Shown here: in pieces, positions 41,068-50,129 of the stretch
How positions within the stretch are numbered: position 1 is the first letter of the stretch
Layout: every line of letters starts with the position of its first letter
Source: Drosophila persimilis
Lineage: Eukaryota > Arthropoda > Insecta > Diptera > Drosophilidae
Assembly (NCBI RefSeq): GCF_003286085.1
Contig: NW_020825491.1
Location: 62,001-126,000 of the forward strand
DNA length: 64,000 nt
Reading direction: 5' to 3'
The notes under the pieces: model-generated
Seen by the model: only the letters and a program-made list of their open reading frames with translations
What the model was told of the DNA's origin: nothing
The model's database searches: none
Translations under genes and position numbers: made by a program

Positions 41068-42480
41068 ATGCCAAATTTAAACATAAACACAAAAAACACC
41101 GCAAAGGAGCACGGCACTCCTCCTAAAGTGCCGGAGGGAAAAGACCATCCCTCTACAAACGCATCTGGGAAACCAGTGCCCAAAAAGACGGGGAAGGAGA
41201 CTAAGTCGGTCCACCGTCTCGAGGCAGCAGGCGCTGTGAGGAGAGGACCGAAAAGCCAATCGGGCCAATCCACGTCGGGGGGCCCCAAGGGCGACCCGGT
41301 TACCGGGGGGGCGACCATGCAGAGCGATATCACGGCTGGCGGACCCCTTGGGACCGGGAACCCCTTGACAACCCCGGCAGGCGGCGCCTCTGCCTCGAAA
41401 GATAGGCCCAAGTTTCAGGACAAAAGACGTGCGGCCTTCATCCTGGGCAACGACGACCCGGTGTTCCTGGCGTCTGCCCAGGGAATCGAATCGCGGCGAT
41501 GGGCCAAGACAGTCCTGCCCGACTACCAGCCAGCCAAAGCTGGCAAGGCCACAGCCAAGGCCCCAAGCAAGCGGCAACGCTCGGCGGAGGACACCGCCAC
41601 ACAAGTCCAACAGGCCAAGAGGACAAAGACATTGAGCAACCGCTCGTTTGCCGAGGTGGCGAGGGGAAAAACCCTGATTGGAGTCCTAGACAGGGGCTCT
41701 AAAAACGGGCAGATCCCTAGGGACAAGTGGCACCTCGTGGAAAACGAGCTCCAAGACCGTTTCCTCCAGGAGTTGGAGGAGAATGGAGGACCACCACCCA
41801 AGTGTGAGGACGCCGGGTGGCACCAAGGCAGGGTGAAAGCCATCGCCTGCCAAGATGCTCGCTCGGCGGCCCTCTACGCGAAGGCGGTAGCGTCGCTCAA
41901 GGAGGTCTACCCAGGAGCCCAGCTGGAGGTCGTGAAGTGGGAGGACATCCCCAGCAAGCCGAGGGCCAGAGCGTGGGTCTCGGCGAAGCCTGCAGAGCCG
42001 GATAAGATTCTCCGGATTCTGCAGGTCTGCAACCCCCACCTTCCCACAGCCGATTGGAAGGTGGCCAAAGTAGAGGAGAGCAACGGGCAGAGGCGCCAAA
42101 TTATCCTCGTCCTGAACGAGGAGTCGGTCAGACTTCTCCACGACACGGAGGGCGCTGTGGACTACGGCTACAAGAAAGTAGTCGTAGTACCGTACAAGTC
42201 CGACTCCAAAGGCATGCAGCCGACGGTCGAGCCAGACCTGGAGCCCCCGGAGATCCCTAGTATGGAGATCAAGCCTGCGGTGTCAGACGTGGCATCAGTG
42301 GTGTCGGATGACATCTTAGATGGTTACGTCTCAGACGTGAGCGATCTCACTAGGGATCTCAAACACATCGGGGTCGCGGAGGAGTTGGACTCTTCGGAGA
42401 GCGACCACGACAGGACAATGGTGGAGGTGGACCTCAGGAATGTCACTGATACTCCTGCAGATAAACCTCCACCATTGTAA
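41068..42480 (+). CDS. LOA LINE ORF1, DUF4780-like Gag protein
   Basis: An in-frame ATG exists at 40918, but the ATG at 41068 (MPNLNINTKNTAKEHG) begins protein-like composition, so I prefer it; length about 470 aa. The N-terminus is basic and low-complexity. The DUF4780-like domain spans roughly 190-380 (RSFAEVARGKTLIGVLDRGS, HQGRVKAIACQDARSAALYA, KVAKVEESNGQRRQIILVL). An acidic C-terminus follows. No zinc knuckle is seen. It would bind element RNA. It overlaps the ORF2 ATG (42440) by 41 bp. No break seen. Confidence 0.85.
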   Translation: MPNLNINTKNTAKEHGTPPKVPEGKDHPSTNASGKPVPKKTGKETKSVHRLEAAGAVRRGPKSQSGQSTSGGPKGDPVTGGATMQSDITAGGPLGTGNPLTTPAGGASASKDRPKFQDKRRAAFILGNDDPVFLASAQGIESRRWAKTVLPDYQPAKAGKATAKAPSKRQRSAEDTATQVQQAKRTKTLSNRSFAEVARGKTLIGVLDRGSKNGQIPRDKWHLVENELQDRFLQELEENGGPPPKCEDAGWHQGRVKAIACQDARSAALYAKAVASLKEVYPGAQLEVVKWEDIPSKPRARAWVSAKPAEPDKILRILQVCNPHLPTADWKVAKVEESNGQRRQIILVLNEESVRLLHDTEGAVDYGYKKVVVVPYKSDSKGMQPTVEPDLEPPEIPSMEIKPAVSDVASVVSDDILDGYVSDVSDLTRDLKHIGVAEELDSSESDHDRTMVEVDLRNVTDTPADKPPPL

Positions 42481-45400
42481 GGCAGCATTAGCTGCTCTCC
42501 TGCTCCACCTAGCCAAGGGTGGAGCCGACATAGTCCTCATTCAGGAGCCCTGGATCCTCGGAAACAGGGTCTCCGGTCTGAGGACTCCTGACTATAAGCT
42601 ATACGTAGCTGACTCCGCAGGTAAAACTCGCACCTGCATCCTTGCAAAAAGAGATTTGCACTTATTTTTGCTCCCAAATTTCAGTAATGAAGACCAAACA
42701 GCAGTGAGCCTCGAAGGCCAGGGGTGCTCACTGAGAATCTGCTCCACGTACATGGGTCACGACCAACCAGACCCCCCTCCACAGGCGCTCAGGGCGCTAA
42801 TCACAGACTGCGAGGCCAAGGACACCGGCCTAATCGTAGGGTGCGACGCCAACGCACACCACTGCCAGTGGGGAAGCACTGACACCAACGAAAGGAGTGA
42901 GTACCTTTTCAACTATTTACTGACCACTCAGATGGTCCTTTTAAATAGGGGGAGTGATCCCACCTTCATTATTAAAAACCGCAAGGAGGTCCTGGACCTC
43001 ACACTTGCCTCTCATGAGCTACACGGGAACATCGTATCCTGGAGGGTCCTGGAAGAGCACTCGTTCTCGGACCACAGGTACGTGGAAACCGTATTCTCTT
43101 TTTCACTACCGAGACCAGCTCAATTTCGGAACCTTAGGCGGACAAACTGGGCTCGGTACTCAGACCATCTCTGTCGTGTTCTCCCTGAGACTCCACCTGA
43201 GGAGGAGATCTCCAGGGAAGCCACGACTCATCTTGTTAAACTATTTACCGACGCCTGCAATGAGGCGCTCGATAAATCCTGCCCCTCTAGCAAGAGCAGA
43301 GGCCGGAAGAAACCTGAATGGTGGAATCCGAAACTGAGGGAACTCCGGAAAGCCTCCCGAAGACTCTTCAATAAAGCTAAGGCCGAAAACGCTGAGCAGA
43401 ACTGGGCCGATTACAAGGCCAGTCTGTCAGTTTACAATAAAGAACTGAGGAAAGCCAAACGCGCCTCATGGCGTAAGTTCTGTAGCGACATTGAGAATAA
43501 CTCGGAAGCCTCGCGCTTGCGCAAAGTTCTCTCGAAGACTACACCCACTCTGGGCTACCTGAAGAATGCCGACCAATCATGGACAACGTCCAGTAATGAG
43601 TCGCTAAATCTTCTCCTTAACACCCACTTTCCCGGCTGCGATGAAAACAGACCACACTACATCGCGGCTCCCTCCGTTGCCTCAAGTGGTATCATGAACC
43701 TGCTAAGCCAGGAGAACATTTCCTGGGCAATAAAAAGCTTCAAACCATACAAATCCGCGGGACCAGATGGCATCACCTGCCCAACTGATTCACGCTGGAC
43801 AAAAAGGCACTAATTGGCTCAAAAGGATATATGAGGGAATCTTCTCCCATGGATATATCCCGGAAACCTGGCTTCATACCAAAGTCGTCTTCATCCCCAA
43901 GGCAGGCAAGTCCTCGCACACTGCCCCCAAAGATTTCAGACCCATAAGTCTATCGTCCTTCCTTCTGAAGACGATGGAACGGCTTTTGGGGATGCATCTC
44001 ACGGTAAATATTCCGCCTAGTCTATTCTCAGACTCCCAGCATGCCTATCGGAAAGGAAGATCCACCGAAACGGCCCTACACACGATCACATCGATCATAG
44101 AAGCGTTCCTCAACTGTAAGGAATACACCCTGGTAGCCTTCCTGGACATAGAAGGCGCCTTTAATAACATCCTACCGACCGCCATCACGGGTGCACTGAC
44201 GGAACTGGGGGTTGACTCCCGGACGGTGAGCCTGATCGATCAGATGCTACAATGCAGGACGGTTGAGGCATCACTGGGGACGTCAACGTCCACCAGATTT
44301 GTCAGTAGAGGCACCCCGCAGGGCGGAGTCCTCTCGCCCCTCCTATGGAACGTGGCAGTGAACGAACTGCTGCGGGAGATAGAGGGGGGTGGCTGCCGCG
44401 TGGTGGCGTATGTTGCTATAGCATTCTCGGGTAAATTCCCGCAGACGCTGTGTGAGTGCCTGACAAGCACTCTCATGAAGATGTCAAAATGGGCAGACAA
44501 ATGCGGGTTAGGCGTCAACCCGTCTAAAACGGAACTGGTGTTCTTCACTAGGAAGTACAAAGTCCCGGCACTGATTCCCCCAAGACTATGTGGGGAAGCG
44601 CTAATCTTCAGCAACAACGCCAAGTATCTTGGTCTAATCCTCGATAGAAAGCTCGATTGGAAATTGAGCATAGAGGATAGAGTAAAGAAGGCCACAGTAG
44701 CCCTCTATACTTGCAGGAAAGCCATCGGACTGAGATGGGGAATGACCCCCTATATAGTTCGGTGGCTTTACACCACCATCATACGACCGATCATGCTCTA
44801 TGGAGCGGTAGTATGGTGGCCAGCCTTAGACAAAAGGACATGCCTCAACAAACTCAGCAGAGTTCAACGCATGGCAGAGCTATGCATAACTGGCGGGCTA
44901 CGCACTACTCCAGGGGAAGCCCTGGATACTGTGCTGGACCTCCTCCCCATAGATCTCATGGGAAAGAAAGTGGCAACACTTTCCGCACTCAGAATGAGAG
45001 AAGCCAGACTGTGGAAAGCGTCCGCGGTCGGGCACTCGGGAATCGTGACGAGACACCCGCAATTACCAGAGAGGACAGATTATTGTGTCCCTAGTGATCA
45101 CCTCTCGACGCCTTTCCAGGTATCAATCCCACTTAGGGAGGACTGGGAGATGGGCGAACCAGGACCCGCAAATGCGGCCGCGTGGGAGGCGGAGTCTACT
45201 GCAGCGAGCTGAACATCAGTCATTGCTTCAGGCTCCCGGACCACTGCAGTGTGTTCCAAGCGGAGGTTGTAGCCATCAAGGAGGCCATTTCCATCGTCTC
45301 CAAACTATTTCTAGACACGCACTTAGTGTGCGTTTTCTCGGACAGCCAAGCAGCTATTAAAGCTCTAGGCTCAATATCGTCGAACTCAGCGACTGTAAAT

Positions 45401-45985
45401 GACTGCCGCAGGTCTCTGCACGAGATCGCAGATCAGTTAGACCTCTTTCTTATATGGGTCCCAGGCCATAGGGACATCGAGGGGAACGACGCCGCCGACG
45501 AGCTAGCAAGGCAGGGTACTACAATTCCTCTCCTTATGGAGAGGGAGCAGGTAGCGATGCCTCTGGCTACGTGCAGGCTCCTCACGCACGAATTGTTTGA
45601 GCAAAATGCCAATAGGAGATGGCAGCAAGCAGCTTCCTGTAAAATCTCAAGATTGATATGGCCATATCGATCGAAGAAGCGCTCAGCCGAGCTGTATAGG
45701 CTCAGCAGAGCACAGTGCTCTGCAGTTACTCGAGCCATTACGGGACACTGGCAGATTGACACTCATGCCTCTAGACTGTCAATCCCTCATAACGACTTCT
45801 GCAGGAGTTGTCGCGACGAGGAAGAAGAGGAATCGGTCCCCCACTTCTTCTGCCACTGCCCAGCCCTTGGAAATCGTCGTCTTCGTTTTCTCGGGGCTGC
45901 TTTCCTAACAGACATTTCGGACCTGTCCGAAATCAAACCGGGGACCTTGTCCAGATTCATCCAAGCCTCCGGATGGGACTGCCCT
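42440..45985 (+). pseudogene. LOA LINE ORF2: endonuclease, reverse transcriptase, RNase H, disabled
   Basis: Endonuclease: LLQINLHHCKAAL, IVLIQEPW, VGCDANAHH and SFSDHRYVE. At about 43776 the frame shifts by one base between GPDGIT and the next RT block. RT: FRPISLSSFLLKTMERL, AFLDIEGAFNN, GTPQGGVLSPLLWN. At the active site the sequence is VVAYVAIAFSG: three codons seem missing after the tyrosine (44409-44411), removing the metal-binding aspartates. A second shift near 45180 precedes RNase H (FQAEVVAIKEA, FSDSQAAIKAL, VPGHRDIEGNDAADELA); its first catalytic motif is not visible. C-terminal CCHC: CRSCRDEEEEESVPHFFCHC. The protein is dead. Confidence 0.9.
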
Positions 45986-46162
45986 TAATTTGCAACAGCC
46001 TGTTTCTCCACGGTTTCTAGGCACTGGGAAGGGGCACACGCCCATGCGGCACCACAACGGACCTTCTATAGGTCCAAGTGAGCTTGGGAGGGTTTCATCA
46101 CTCTCCCAGGCTACCGCCTGAACCTAACCTAACCTACCCTTCACTTTAAAAAACGAAAATAA

Positions 46163-46217
46163 ATGCTATAAATAATACTGTAAAGATGGAAATTTATTCA
46201 GAGTAGAAATAACCATC
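46163..46217 (+). promoter_or_regulatory. Core promoter of the pVI-like/capsid gene cluster
   Basis: TATAAATA at 46167-46174 and an ATTCAGAGT initiator around 46196-46204 (about 31 bp apart) lie directly after the penton stop. The LOA insertion ends 31 bp upstream of the TATA box and left it untouched. Confidence 0.6.
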
Positions 46218-46520
46218 ATGACGAAATCTTATCAACAATATTATTTAAATCAGTGTGGAGGAGGGTTGAATCATATAGGAAGTCTTTATGTTTCACCCAG
46301 AGTTATCCAACAAGGTAGAGAAATTGGGAACTTTTTTAGTGGTCTTTTTAATTACATAAAACCACTATTCCTTTCGGGGATAAACGCTATTAAAAACCAA
46401 GCTTCTGAGACTGGAAAGGCAGTAATAAATGAGTTTGGTCGAAAACCTTTAAGAACTATTATCCAAGAACAAAGTAAAATTGCTTTGCAAAACCTGTCAA
46501 ATAAAGCCATTAATAAGTAA
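46218..46520 (+). CDS. pVI-like Polinton protein with in-frame downstream extension
   Basis: ATG at 46218 (MTKSYQQYYLNQCGGGLNHI). The glycine-rich motif GGGLNHIGSLYVSP and the amphipathic IGNFFSGLFNYIKPLFLSG segment are like the membrane-active pVI-type proteins found beside Polinton capsid genes. The frame stops with TAA at 46518-46520. The same frame then stays open for 54 sense codons, very rich in lysine and arginine (KKNKKRRSRKKL, RTKKKKSTKKLTIRDIF), until TGA at 46685-46687, which overlaps the capsid ATG. Either the TAA is a new nonsense mutation, the tail is made by readthrough, or it is a leftover. Family lengths suggest the tail belonged to the gene. Confidence 0.75.
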   Translation: MTKSYQQYYLNQCGGGLNHIGSLYVSPRVIQQGREIGNFFSGLFNYIKPLFLSGINAIKNQASETGKAVINEFGRKPLRTIIQEQSKIALQNLSNKAINK

Positions 46521-46687
46521 ACCCGATTCCAGAATGGGGCAGGTAAAAAGAATAAAAAGAGAAGGTCTAGGAAAAAACTATCTCATTTATCACCTAAAGA
46601 AGGAAGCAAACATACGCAGTCGAGAACCAAAAAAAAAAAATCAACAAAGAAATTAACTATAAGAGACATTTTTTCTAAATCAAAATG
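46521..46687 (+). other. Lysine-rich in-frame extension of the pVI-like gene
   Basis: Fifty-four codons in frame with 46218-46520, without an ATG, ending in a TGA that shares bases with the capsid start (ATGA). Composition resembles DNA-condensing core proteins. Confidence 0.5.
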
Positions 46688-47977
46688 ACCACCCATATTG
46701 AATGTATGAAAAGCGAATTGGATCTCTTTGAGCCACATCCTACACAAAGCTCTATTCTGAGAACAGAAGAAGTTTCATATAACCCCATAGCTTCGTTGGA
46801 CAGTGCTTCTTCAATTGAATTCGTTTGCTTAGGAAATGGGGAAACATATCGAGACCTATCAAGTGTTTACTTAAGACTTGTTGTGCAACTAAGAAAAAGT
46901 GATAATACCAACATTGAAGGAAGCGATGTTGGAGTAGTGAATAATATTTTGCATTCAATGTTTAGAAGTTCATCCGTATATTTAAATAATATTTTGGTTT
47001 CTCAGAGTGATAATAACTATCATTATAGATCGTATTTGCAAACGATTTTAAACTATGGCAGTGATGCCAGTGAAAGTCACTTAGCCACTCAAGGTTATTA
47101 TCCTAATTATGGTAAATTATTATCTGGTAGATACGTTAACACCGATGGATCCATTATGCTCAAAAATATTTTTCAAAACAGTAATAAGGTTGAACTATTC
47201 GGAAAAGTTCATGGAGATATATTTAATCAACCAAACCTGCTTATAAATAATGTAGATTTGAGGATTACTTTTAACATTGAAAAAACAGCATTATATTTAA
47301 TGGAATCTGAAACTGAATCAAATCTTAAAATATTGGAGGCCCAACTATTCATGAATCACATAACTATTAATCCGAGCATTTTATTGGCTCATCATCATGT
47401 TTTACAAACTAAAAATGCCATTTATCCATACAGCAAAGTTCAAGTAAAATCATTTACAATATATCCAGGAAATAATACATTATCAATTGACAATGCAGTT
47501 ATTGGACAGCTTCCCAATTTTTTGGTTTTTTGCATGTTAAAAAACAAATCATATTCTGGAAATCGGGCATTAAACCCCTTCCATTTTGAACATTTTAAAA
47601 TTCAACGCTTTAATCTATTGGTTAATGGAGTACAAGTACCATCGCAGGCACTTGAGTTTGATTTCTCGAACTCTGAAAATGCTCAAAGCTCTAGAGGATA
47701 TAATATGCTATTCAGATCAAGTGGAATAAAACATTATGATCGAGGCTTACAAATTACAAAGGAAATGTTTGATAAAAATAGTTTTATATTAGCATTTGAC
47801 CTAACAGCAGACCATCACAATTCAACTGTATGCTCAAATTTAATATCACAAGGAGCCATCCGAATTGAAGGACGATTTTCGGAGCCTCTTACAGAAGCAG
47901 TTACTTGTCTGGTATACTGTGAATATGACTCAATGATTGATATTGATAAACATAGAAATATTCGTGTTCTATTGTAA
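46685..47977 (+). CDS. Polinton major capsid protein (double jelly-roll), 430 aa
   Basis: The hexon-type shell protein. ATG at 46685 overlaps the upstream TGA. Recognisable blocks: ELDLFEPHPTQSSILRTEEV and the following SYNPIASLDSASSIEFVCLG strand of the first jelly roll; YLRLVVQLRK; FRSSSVYLNNILVSQSDNNY; NLLINNVDLRITFNI; INPSILLAHHHVLQ; YPYSKVQVKSFTIYPGNNT of the second jelly roll; and a C-terminal CLVYCEYDSMIDIDKHRNI. Length and order fit insect Polinton capsid proteins. No stop or shift, so an icosahedral capsid protein could still be made. The protease gene starts 3 bp downstream. Confidence 0.95.
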   Translation: MTTHIECMKSELDLFEPHPTQSSILRTEEVSYNPIASLDSASSIEFVCLGNGETYRDLSSVYLRLVVQLRKSDNTNIEGSDVGVVNNILHSMFRSSSVYLNNILVSQSDNNYHYRSYLQTILNYGSDASESHLATQGYYPNYGKLLSGRYVNTDGSIMLKNIFQNSNKVELFGKVHGDIFNQPNLLINNVDLRITFNIEKTALYLMESETESNLKILEAQLFMNHITINPSILLAHHHVLQTKNAIYPYSKVQVKSFTIYPGNNTLSIDNAVIGQLPNFLVFCMLKNKSYSGNRALNPFHFEHFKIQRFNLLVNGVQVPSQALEFDFSNSENAQSSRGYNMLFRSSGIKHYDRGLQITKEMFDKNSFILAFDLTADHHNSTVCSNLISQGAIRIEGRFSEPLTEAVTCLVYCEYDSMIDIDKHRNIRVLL

Positions 47978-47979
47978 AA

Positions 47980-48375
47980 ATGAATACATTACAAATCGAT
48001 AAGTTGCTTTCCAAGCATTCAAAAACAAAAAGAATTTTTAAAGGAGTTTATCCCTCTGATCAGCTGCCTCAAGTAATTTCTAAATATCCTGCTTTAATAA
48101 TAGCAAACACAGATTCTTCAAGCTATTCAGGAACTCATTGGGTTGCTTTTTACTTTGAAAACAAATATTCAGCCGAATTTTTTGATTCATATGGTCAATA
48201 TCCTCAAAATAAAGAATTTTTAAAAATATTAAGGAAAAATTCCATAAAGTTTACATTTAATAAACAACCACTGCAAGGTTATTTTTCAAATACATGCTGT
48301 CATTACTGTATCCTATATGGAATATTTAAAAGCAGCAAAAAAACATTAAATTGTTTTTTAAAACAATTTAATTAA
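47980..48375 (+). CDS. Adenain-like maturation cysteine protease, 131 aa
   Basis: The protease processes virion precursors. The catalytic set is visible: H53 in GTHWVAFYF, D69 in FFDSYG, Q96 or Q99 in NKQPLQG, and C106 in NTCCHYC. The residue after C106 is another cysteine where glycine is usual. ATG at 47980, 2 bp after the capsid stop, so both are probably on one transcript. Length is short but normal for Polintons. The frame is complete. Confidence 0.93.
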   Translation: MNTLQIDKLLSKHSKTKRIFKGVYPSDQLPQVISKYPALIIANTDSSSYSGTHWVAFYFENKYSAEFFDSYGQYPQNKEFLKILRKNSIKFTFNKQPLQGYFSNTCCHYCILYGIFKSSKKTLNCFLKQFN

Positions 48376-48471
48376 AATGATTTTAACTATAATGATAAGT
48401 TAATAATAAAAATGTGTAAGAAAATTCGTTTAAAATAAAACACAATATTATTTCAGAGACATTTAAGATGT
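48376..48471. terminator. Convergent 3' region between protease and the 99-aa gene
   Basis: AT-rich gap with AATAAA-type signals on the plus strand (AATAAA at about 48405 and 48437). The convergent genes end here; probably polyadenylation of the capsid-protease transcript. Confidence 0.45.
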
Positions 48472-48771
48472 TTATTGAATTTTTGAGCTGGGATACATTC
48501 TTTTATTTAAGTTATAGTACTTTAACATTAGGTCTATAGCTTCTGCTTTCTTATTTGGTAGGGTATGACACAGGCATGTGTCAGGTCCGTCCGTTGCATC
48601 GTCATCACTCCAGGGGCATAGCTTATAATGAAAGCCAAACTTGGAGTACTGAAGCTCCTTTTCCTCCAGATCTTCCAAAATGCTCATCAAATTTTCAAGA
48701 ATTTGTACGTGATCCTCGAAGATCATCTCCTCGAATTGCATTAAAAAAAGTTTTATTTGTTTGGCATGCAT
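48472..48771 (-). CDS. Uncharacterised 99-aa Polinton protein
   Basis: Complete frame from ATG 48771 (MHAKQIKLFLMQFEEM). The N-terminal two thirds is predicted helical and acidic (EDHVQILENLMSILEDLEEKE), followed by a short cysteine/histidine-containing loop (CPWSDDDATDG, then CLCHTL) and a final helix (AIDLMLKYYNLNKRM). Its own core promoter is visible upstream. I do not recognise it. The clean frame plus promoter make it a real gene rather than a chance frame. Confidence 0.7.
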   Translation of the reverse strand: MHAKQIKLFLMQFEEMIFEDHVQILENLMSILEDLEEKELQYSKFGFHYKLCPWSDDDATDGPDTCLCHTLPNKKAEAIDLMLKYYNLNKRMYPSSKIQ

Positions 48772-48796
48772 CTTGCAGCTGACTTCTTGAATCTAT

Positions 48797-48831
48797 TACT
48801 GATAATGTTTCAAAGAGCAGGACTCTTTATA
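48797..48831 (-). promoter_or_regulatory. Core promoter of the 99-aa gene
   Basis: On the minus strand, TATAAAG (48825-48831) and TCAGTA (48797-48802) are spaced about 29 bp, 26 bp before the ATG at 48771. Confidence 0.65.
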
Positions 48832-48839
48832 TCCACGTC

Positions 48840-49100
48840 TTTGCTATGTTTCCCTTATATTTTTCTTTACCCATGTATTGGAAATGATAAGTACTATATC
48901 TAGCCATCTCTTTTTTACATATGTGTGTATATTCTTAACCTTTTTCTTTATTTTTGTCTTTACATGTATAGTTGTCTCTTCTTCTCTTACATATATATAA
49001 TGGGAACTCTTTATTTACTCTTTACATATAAATTGGAAATGGGCAGTGCTATATCTATTCATCTCTTTTCCTTTATATATAAGATGTGAGATTCAATGCT
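48840..49100. repeat. AT-rich spacer with an imperfect 40-bp direct repeat
   Basis: attggaaatg..., then a ctatatct..cATCTCTTTT pattern, occurs at about 48878-48917 and again at 49031-49070. No gene seen. Possible duplicated promoter or terminator elements. Confidence 0.4.
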
Positions 49101-49103
49101 CCT

Positions 49104-49392
49104 TCAACATGGTGTTTTTGTGGAAAATTTGGTCACATAACTTTTAGGTAAAAATATCCAAAGCGGTTCGTTGTCCTTATCAGTTAAATAAAGGACTACT
49201 TTATTTCCAAATGATGTTTTTTTGATTTTACATCCATTGATCTTGTACTCAAATCCTAAGCACAGGTCCTCAACCTTGGTGTATCCAACCGCCGGCTTTG
49301 TCTCGTTAAGTAATTCTAGGAAAGCCTAGGTATATATTTGATGAAGTGCTTATAATTTTCTATATAGAGATTTAAGTATTCTTACATACCAT
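49104..49392 (-). CDS. Small spliced Polinton gene (74 aa), intron immediately after ATG
   Basis: Exon 2 (49104-49325) has no start codon but encodes a compact domain: LNETKPAVGYTKVEDLCLGF, then YKINGCKIKKTSFGNKVVLY and EPLWIFLPKSYVTKF. Upstream on the minus strand is ATG (49390-49392) directly followed by GTATGTAAG, a strong 5' splice site; 64 bp later comes TATATACCTAG, a 3' splice site, joining in frame. The domain (glycine-aromatic, KTSFGNKVVL, FLPK pattern) looks like a family of small proteins in insect Mavericks that I suspect is OB-fold-like; function unknown. A TATA-like TATAAAAT lies upstream near 49419-49426. Confidence 0.65.
49326..49389 (-). other. Predicted 64-bp intron
   Basis: Minus strand GTATGT at 49389-49384, ACCTAG ending at 49326, with an AT-rich interior. 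A 64-bp length is typical for Drosophila introns. Confidence 0.65.
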
Positions 49393-49730
49393 TATAGTAA
49401 TAGAAACTATTCAACCTACTAACGATTTTATACTAAATTATTTAAAAGATTGCATGATCTTTTATACTCTCATTAATTCAATTTTATACAAATGTGATCT
49501 GAGCAGATTGGTAGTTGAGTGATAATAAGTAAATGGTTTTAAAGCTGTAATGGCCAGATGTCTCCAGTCTGATTGGTGGTTGAGTAATAAGGGATGAATT
49601 ATGGATACACTGCTGTATATTGATTCAAATATTATATTTACATTTTGGGTCTTATATAACCGTCAACATGAAAAAATTATATAAACAGAACAAAATGCAT
49701 AGAATTTTTGTTCATATGCTGATCACTTCC
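49393..49730. other. Spacer between two divergent small genes
   Basis: AT-rich, with several TATA-like runs on the minus strand (about 49420 and 49462) and an imperfect repeat 'gattggtggttgagtaat' (49508-49524 and 49571-49589). No gene seen. Confidence 0.35.
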
Positions 49731-49768
49731 TATATAAGAACTGTAAGTTACTGAGATAGGTTAGTTCA
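49731..49768 (+). promoter_or_regulatory. Core promoter of the 50-aa zinc-finger gene
   Basis: TATATAAG at 49731-49738 and an initiator-like TTAGTTCACT at 49761-49770, 30 bp apart, just before the ATG at 49782. Confidence 0.6.
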
Positions 49769-49781
49769 CTTTCACTTCGAA

Positions 49782-49934
49782 ATGAGGACATTTCATTGCG
49801 AGTTGTGTTATTTAAAAACATATTTTAGTTCCCGCAATGAACTGAAAAAACACACCTTAAAAATCCACAACTTTAGTTATTCAAAATCAAAATCATCATT
49901 TTATCGATGTTACTTACATATGTCCAGAAACTGA
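49782..49934 (+). CDS. 50-aa single C2H2 zinc-finger protein
   Basis: Frame from ATG 49782 to TGA 49932-49934. The sequence begins MRTFHCELCYLKTYFSS, followed by RNELKKHTLKIH, a C-X2-C-X14-H-X4-H finger slightly longer than the classical C2H2 spacing, and ends in a basic/serine tail. A TATA box and initiator at the right distance support it. It lies next to the right TIR, as the zinc fingers of the polymerase N-terminus lie next to the left TIR. A DNA-binding regulator is a plausible but unproven role. Confidence 0.6.
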   Translation: MRTFHCELCYLKTYFSSRNELKKHTLKIHNFSYSKSKSSFYRCYLHMSRN

Positions 49935-50129
49935 ACTGTTTTGGTTGAGAATTGACTTCAATATGCATATTTTGTTTAAGCATAACATGGAATTAAAGCT
50001 AAAAATATAATATTTATTTCAAAATGAAATAATCTGTGCGTTTTTAAATATAAATACCTTTACATAATTTTACCAACTAAGTATAATATGATGTGAAAAT
50101 TACTCAATAAATTCATCCAAAAGAATCAG

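Larger units (their letters stand above)
40580..46135 (+). mobile_element. LOA-clade LINE (Baggins/Bilbo-like), nearly full length
   Basis: 5556 bp between 12-bp duplications, with a GC-rich 5' UTR (40580-41067), ORF1, ORF2 with endonuclease, RT and RNase H, and a 3' end with CCTAACCTAACCTA. An RNase H domain after the RT and a DUF4780-like ORF1 place it in the LOA clade. It is much more GC-rich than its host Polinton. ORF2 is damaged, so the copy is dead. Confidence 0.92.
40217..46162 (+). pseudogene. Polinton penton/minor capsid protein, C-terminal part, split by a LOA LINE
   Basis: Coding sequence runs from 40217 to 40579 and again 46148-46162 after the LINE. It reads LIFVYTDIIKPRCVGNKRPR, then YYPIEIWSPKEISILITD and VPFESSAIPIFVTLHF, the typical end of the single jelly-roll minor capsid protein that forms vertices. 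A TAA interrupts the frame at 40284-40286, and everything N-terminal is gone at the INE-1-like repeat. The LINE inserted four codons before the stop with a 12-bp duplication (40568-40579 / 46136-46147). The family identity is from C-terminal motifs and order before the capsid gene. Confidence 0.8.

Noticed and set aside
42054..42260. Extra GC-rich open frames across the LOA ORF1 on both strands
   Set aside because: Shadows of ORF1, caused by low stop density in GC-rich sequence.
46120..46140. CCTAACCTAACC run resembling a telomere-type repeat
   Set aside because: It is the 3' tail of the LOA LINE, directly followed by the 12-bp target duplication; Drosophila has no such telomere repeat.
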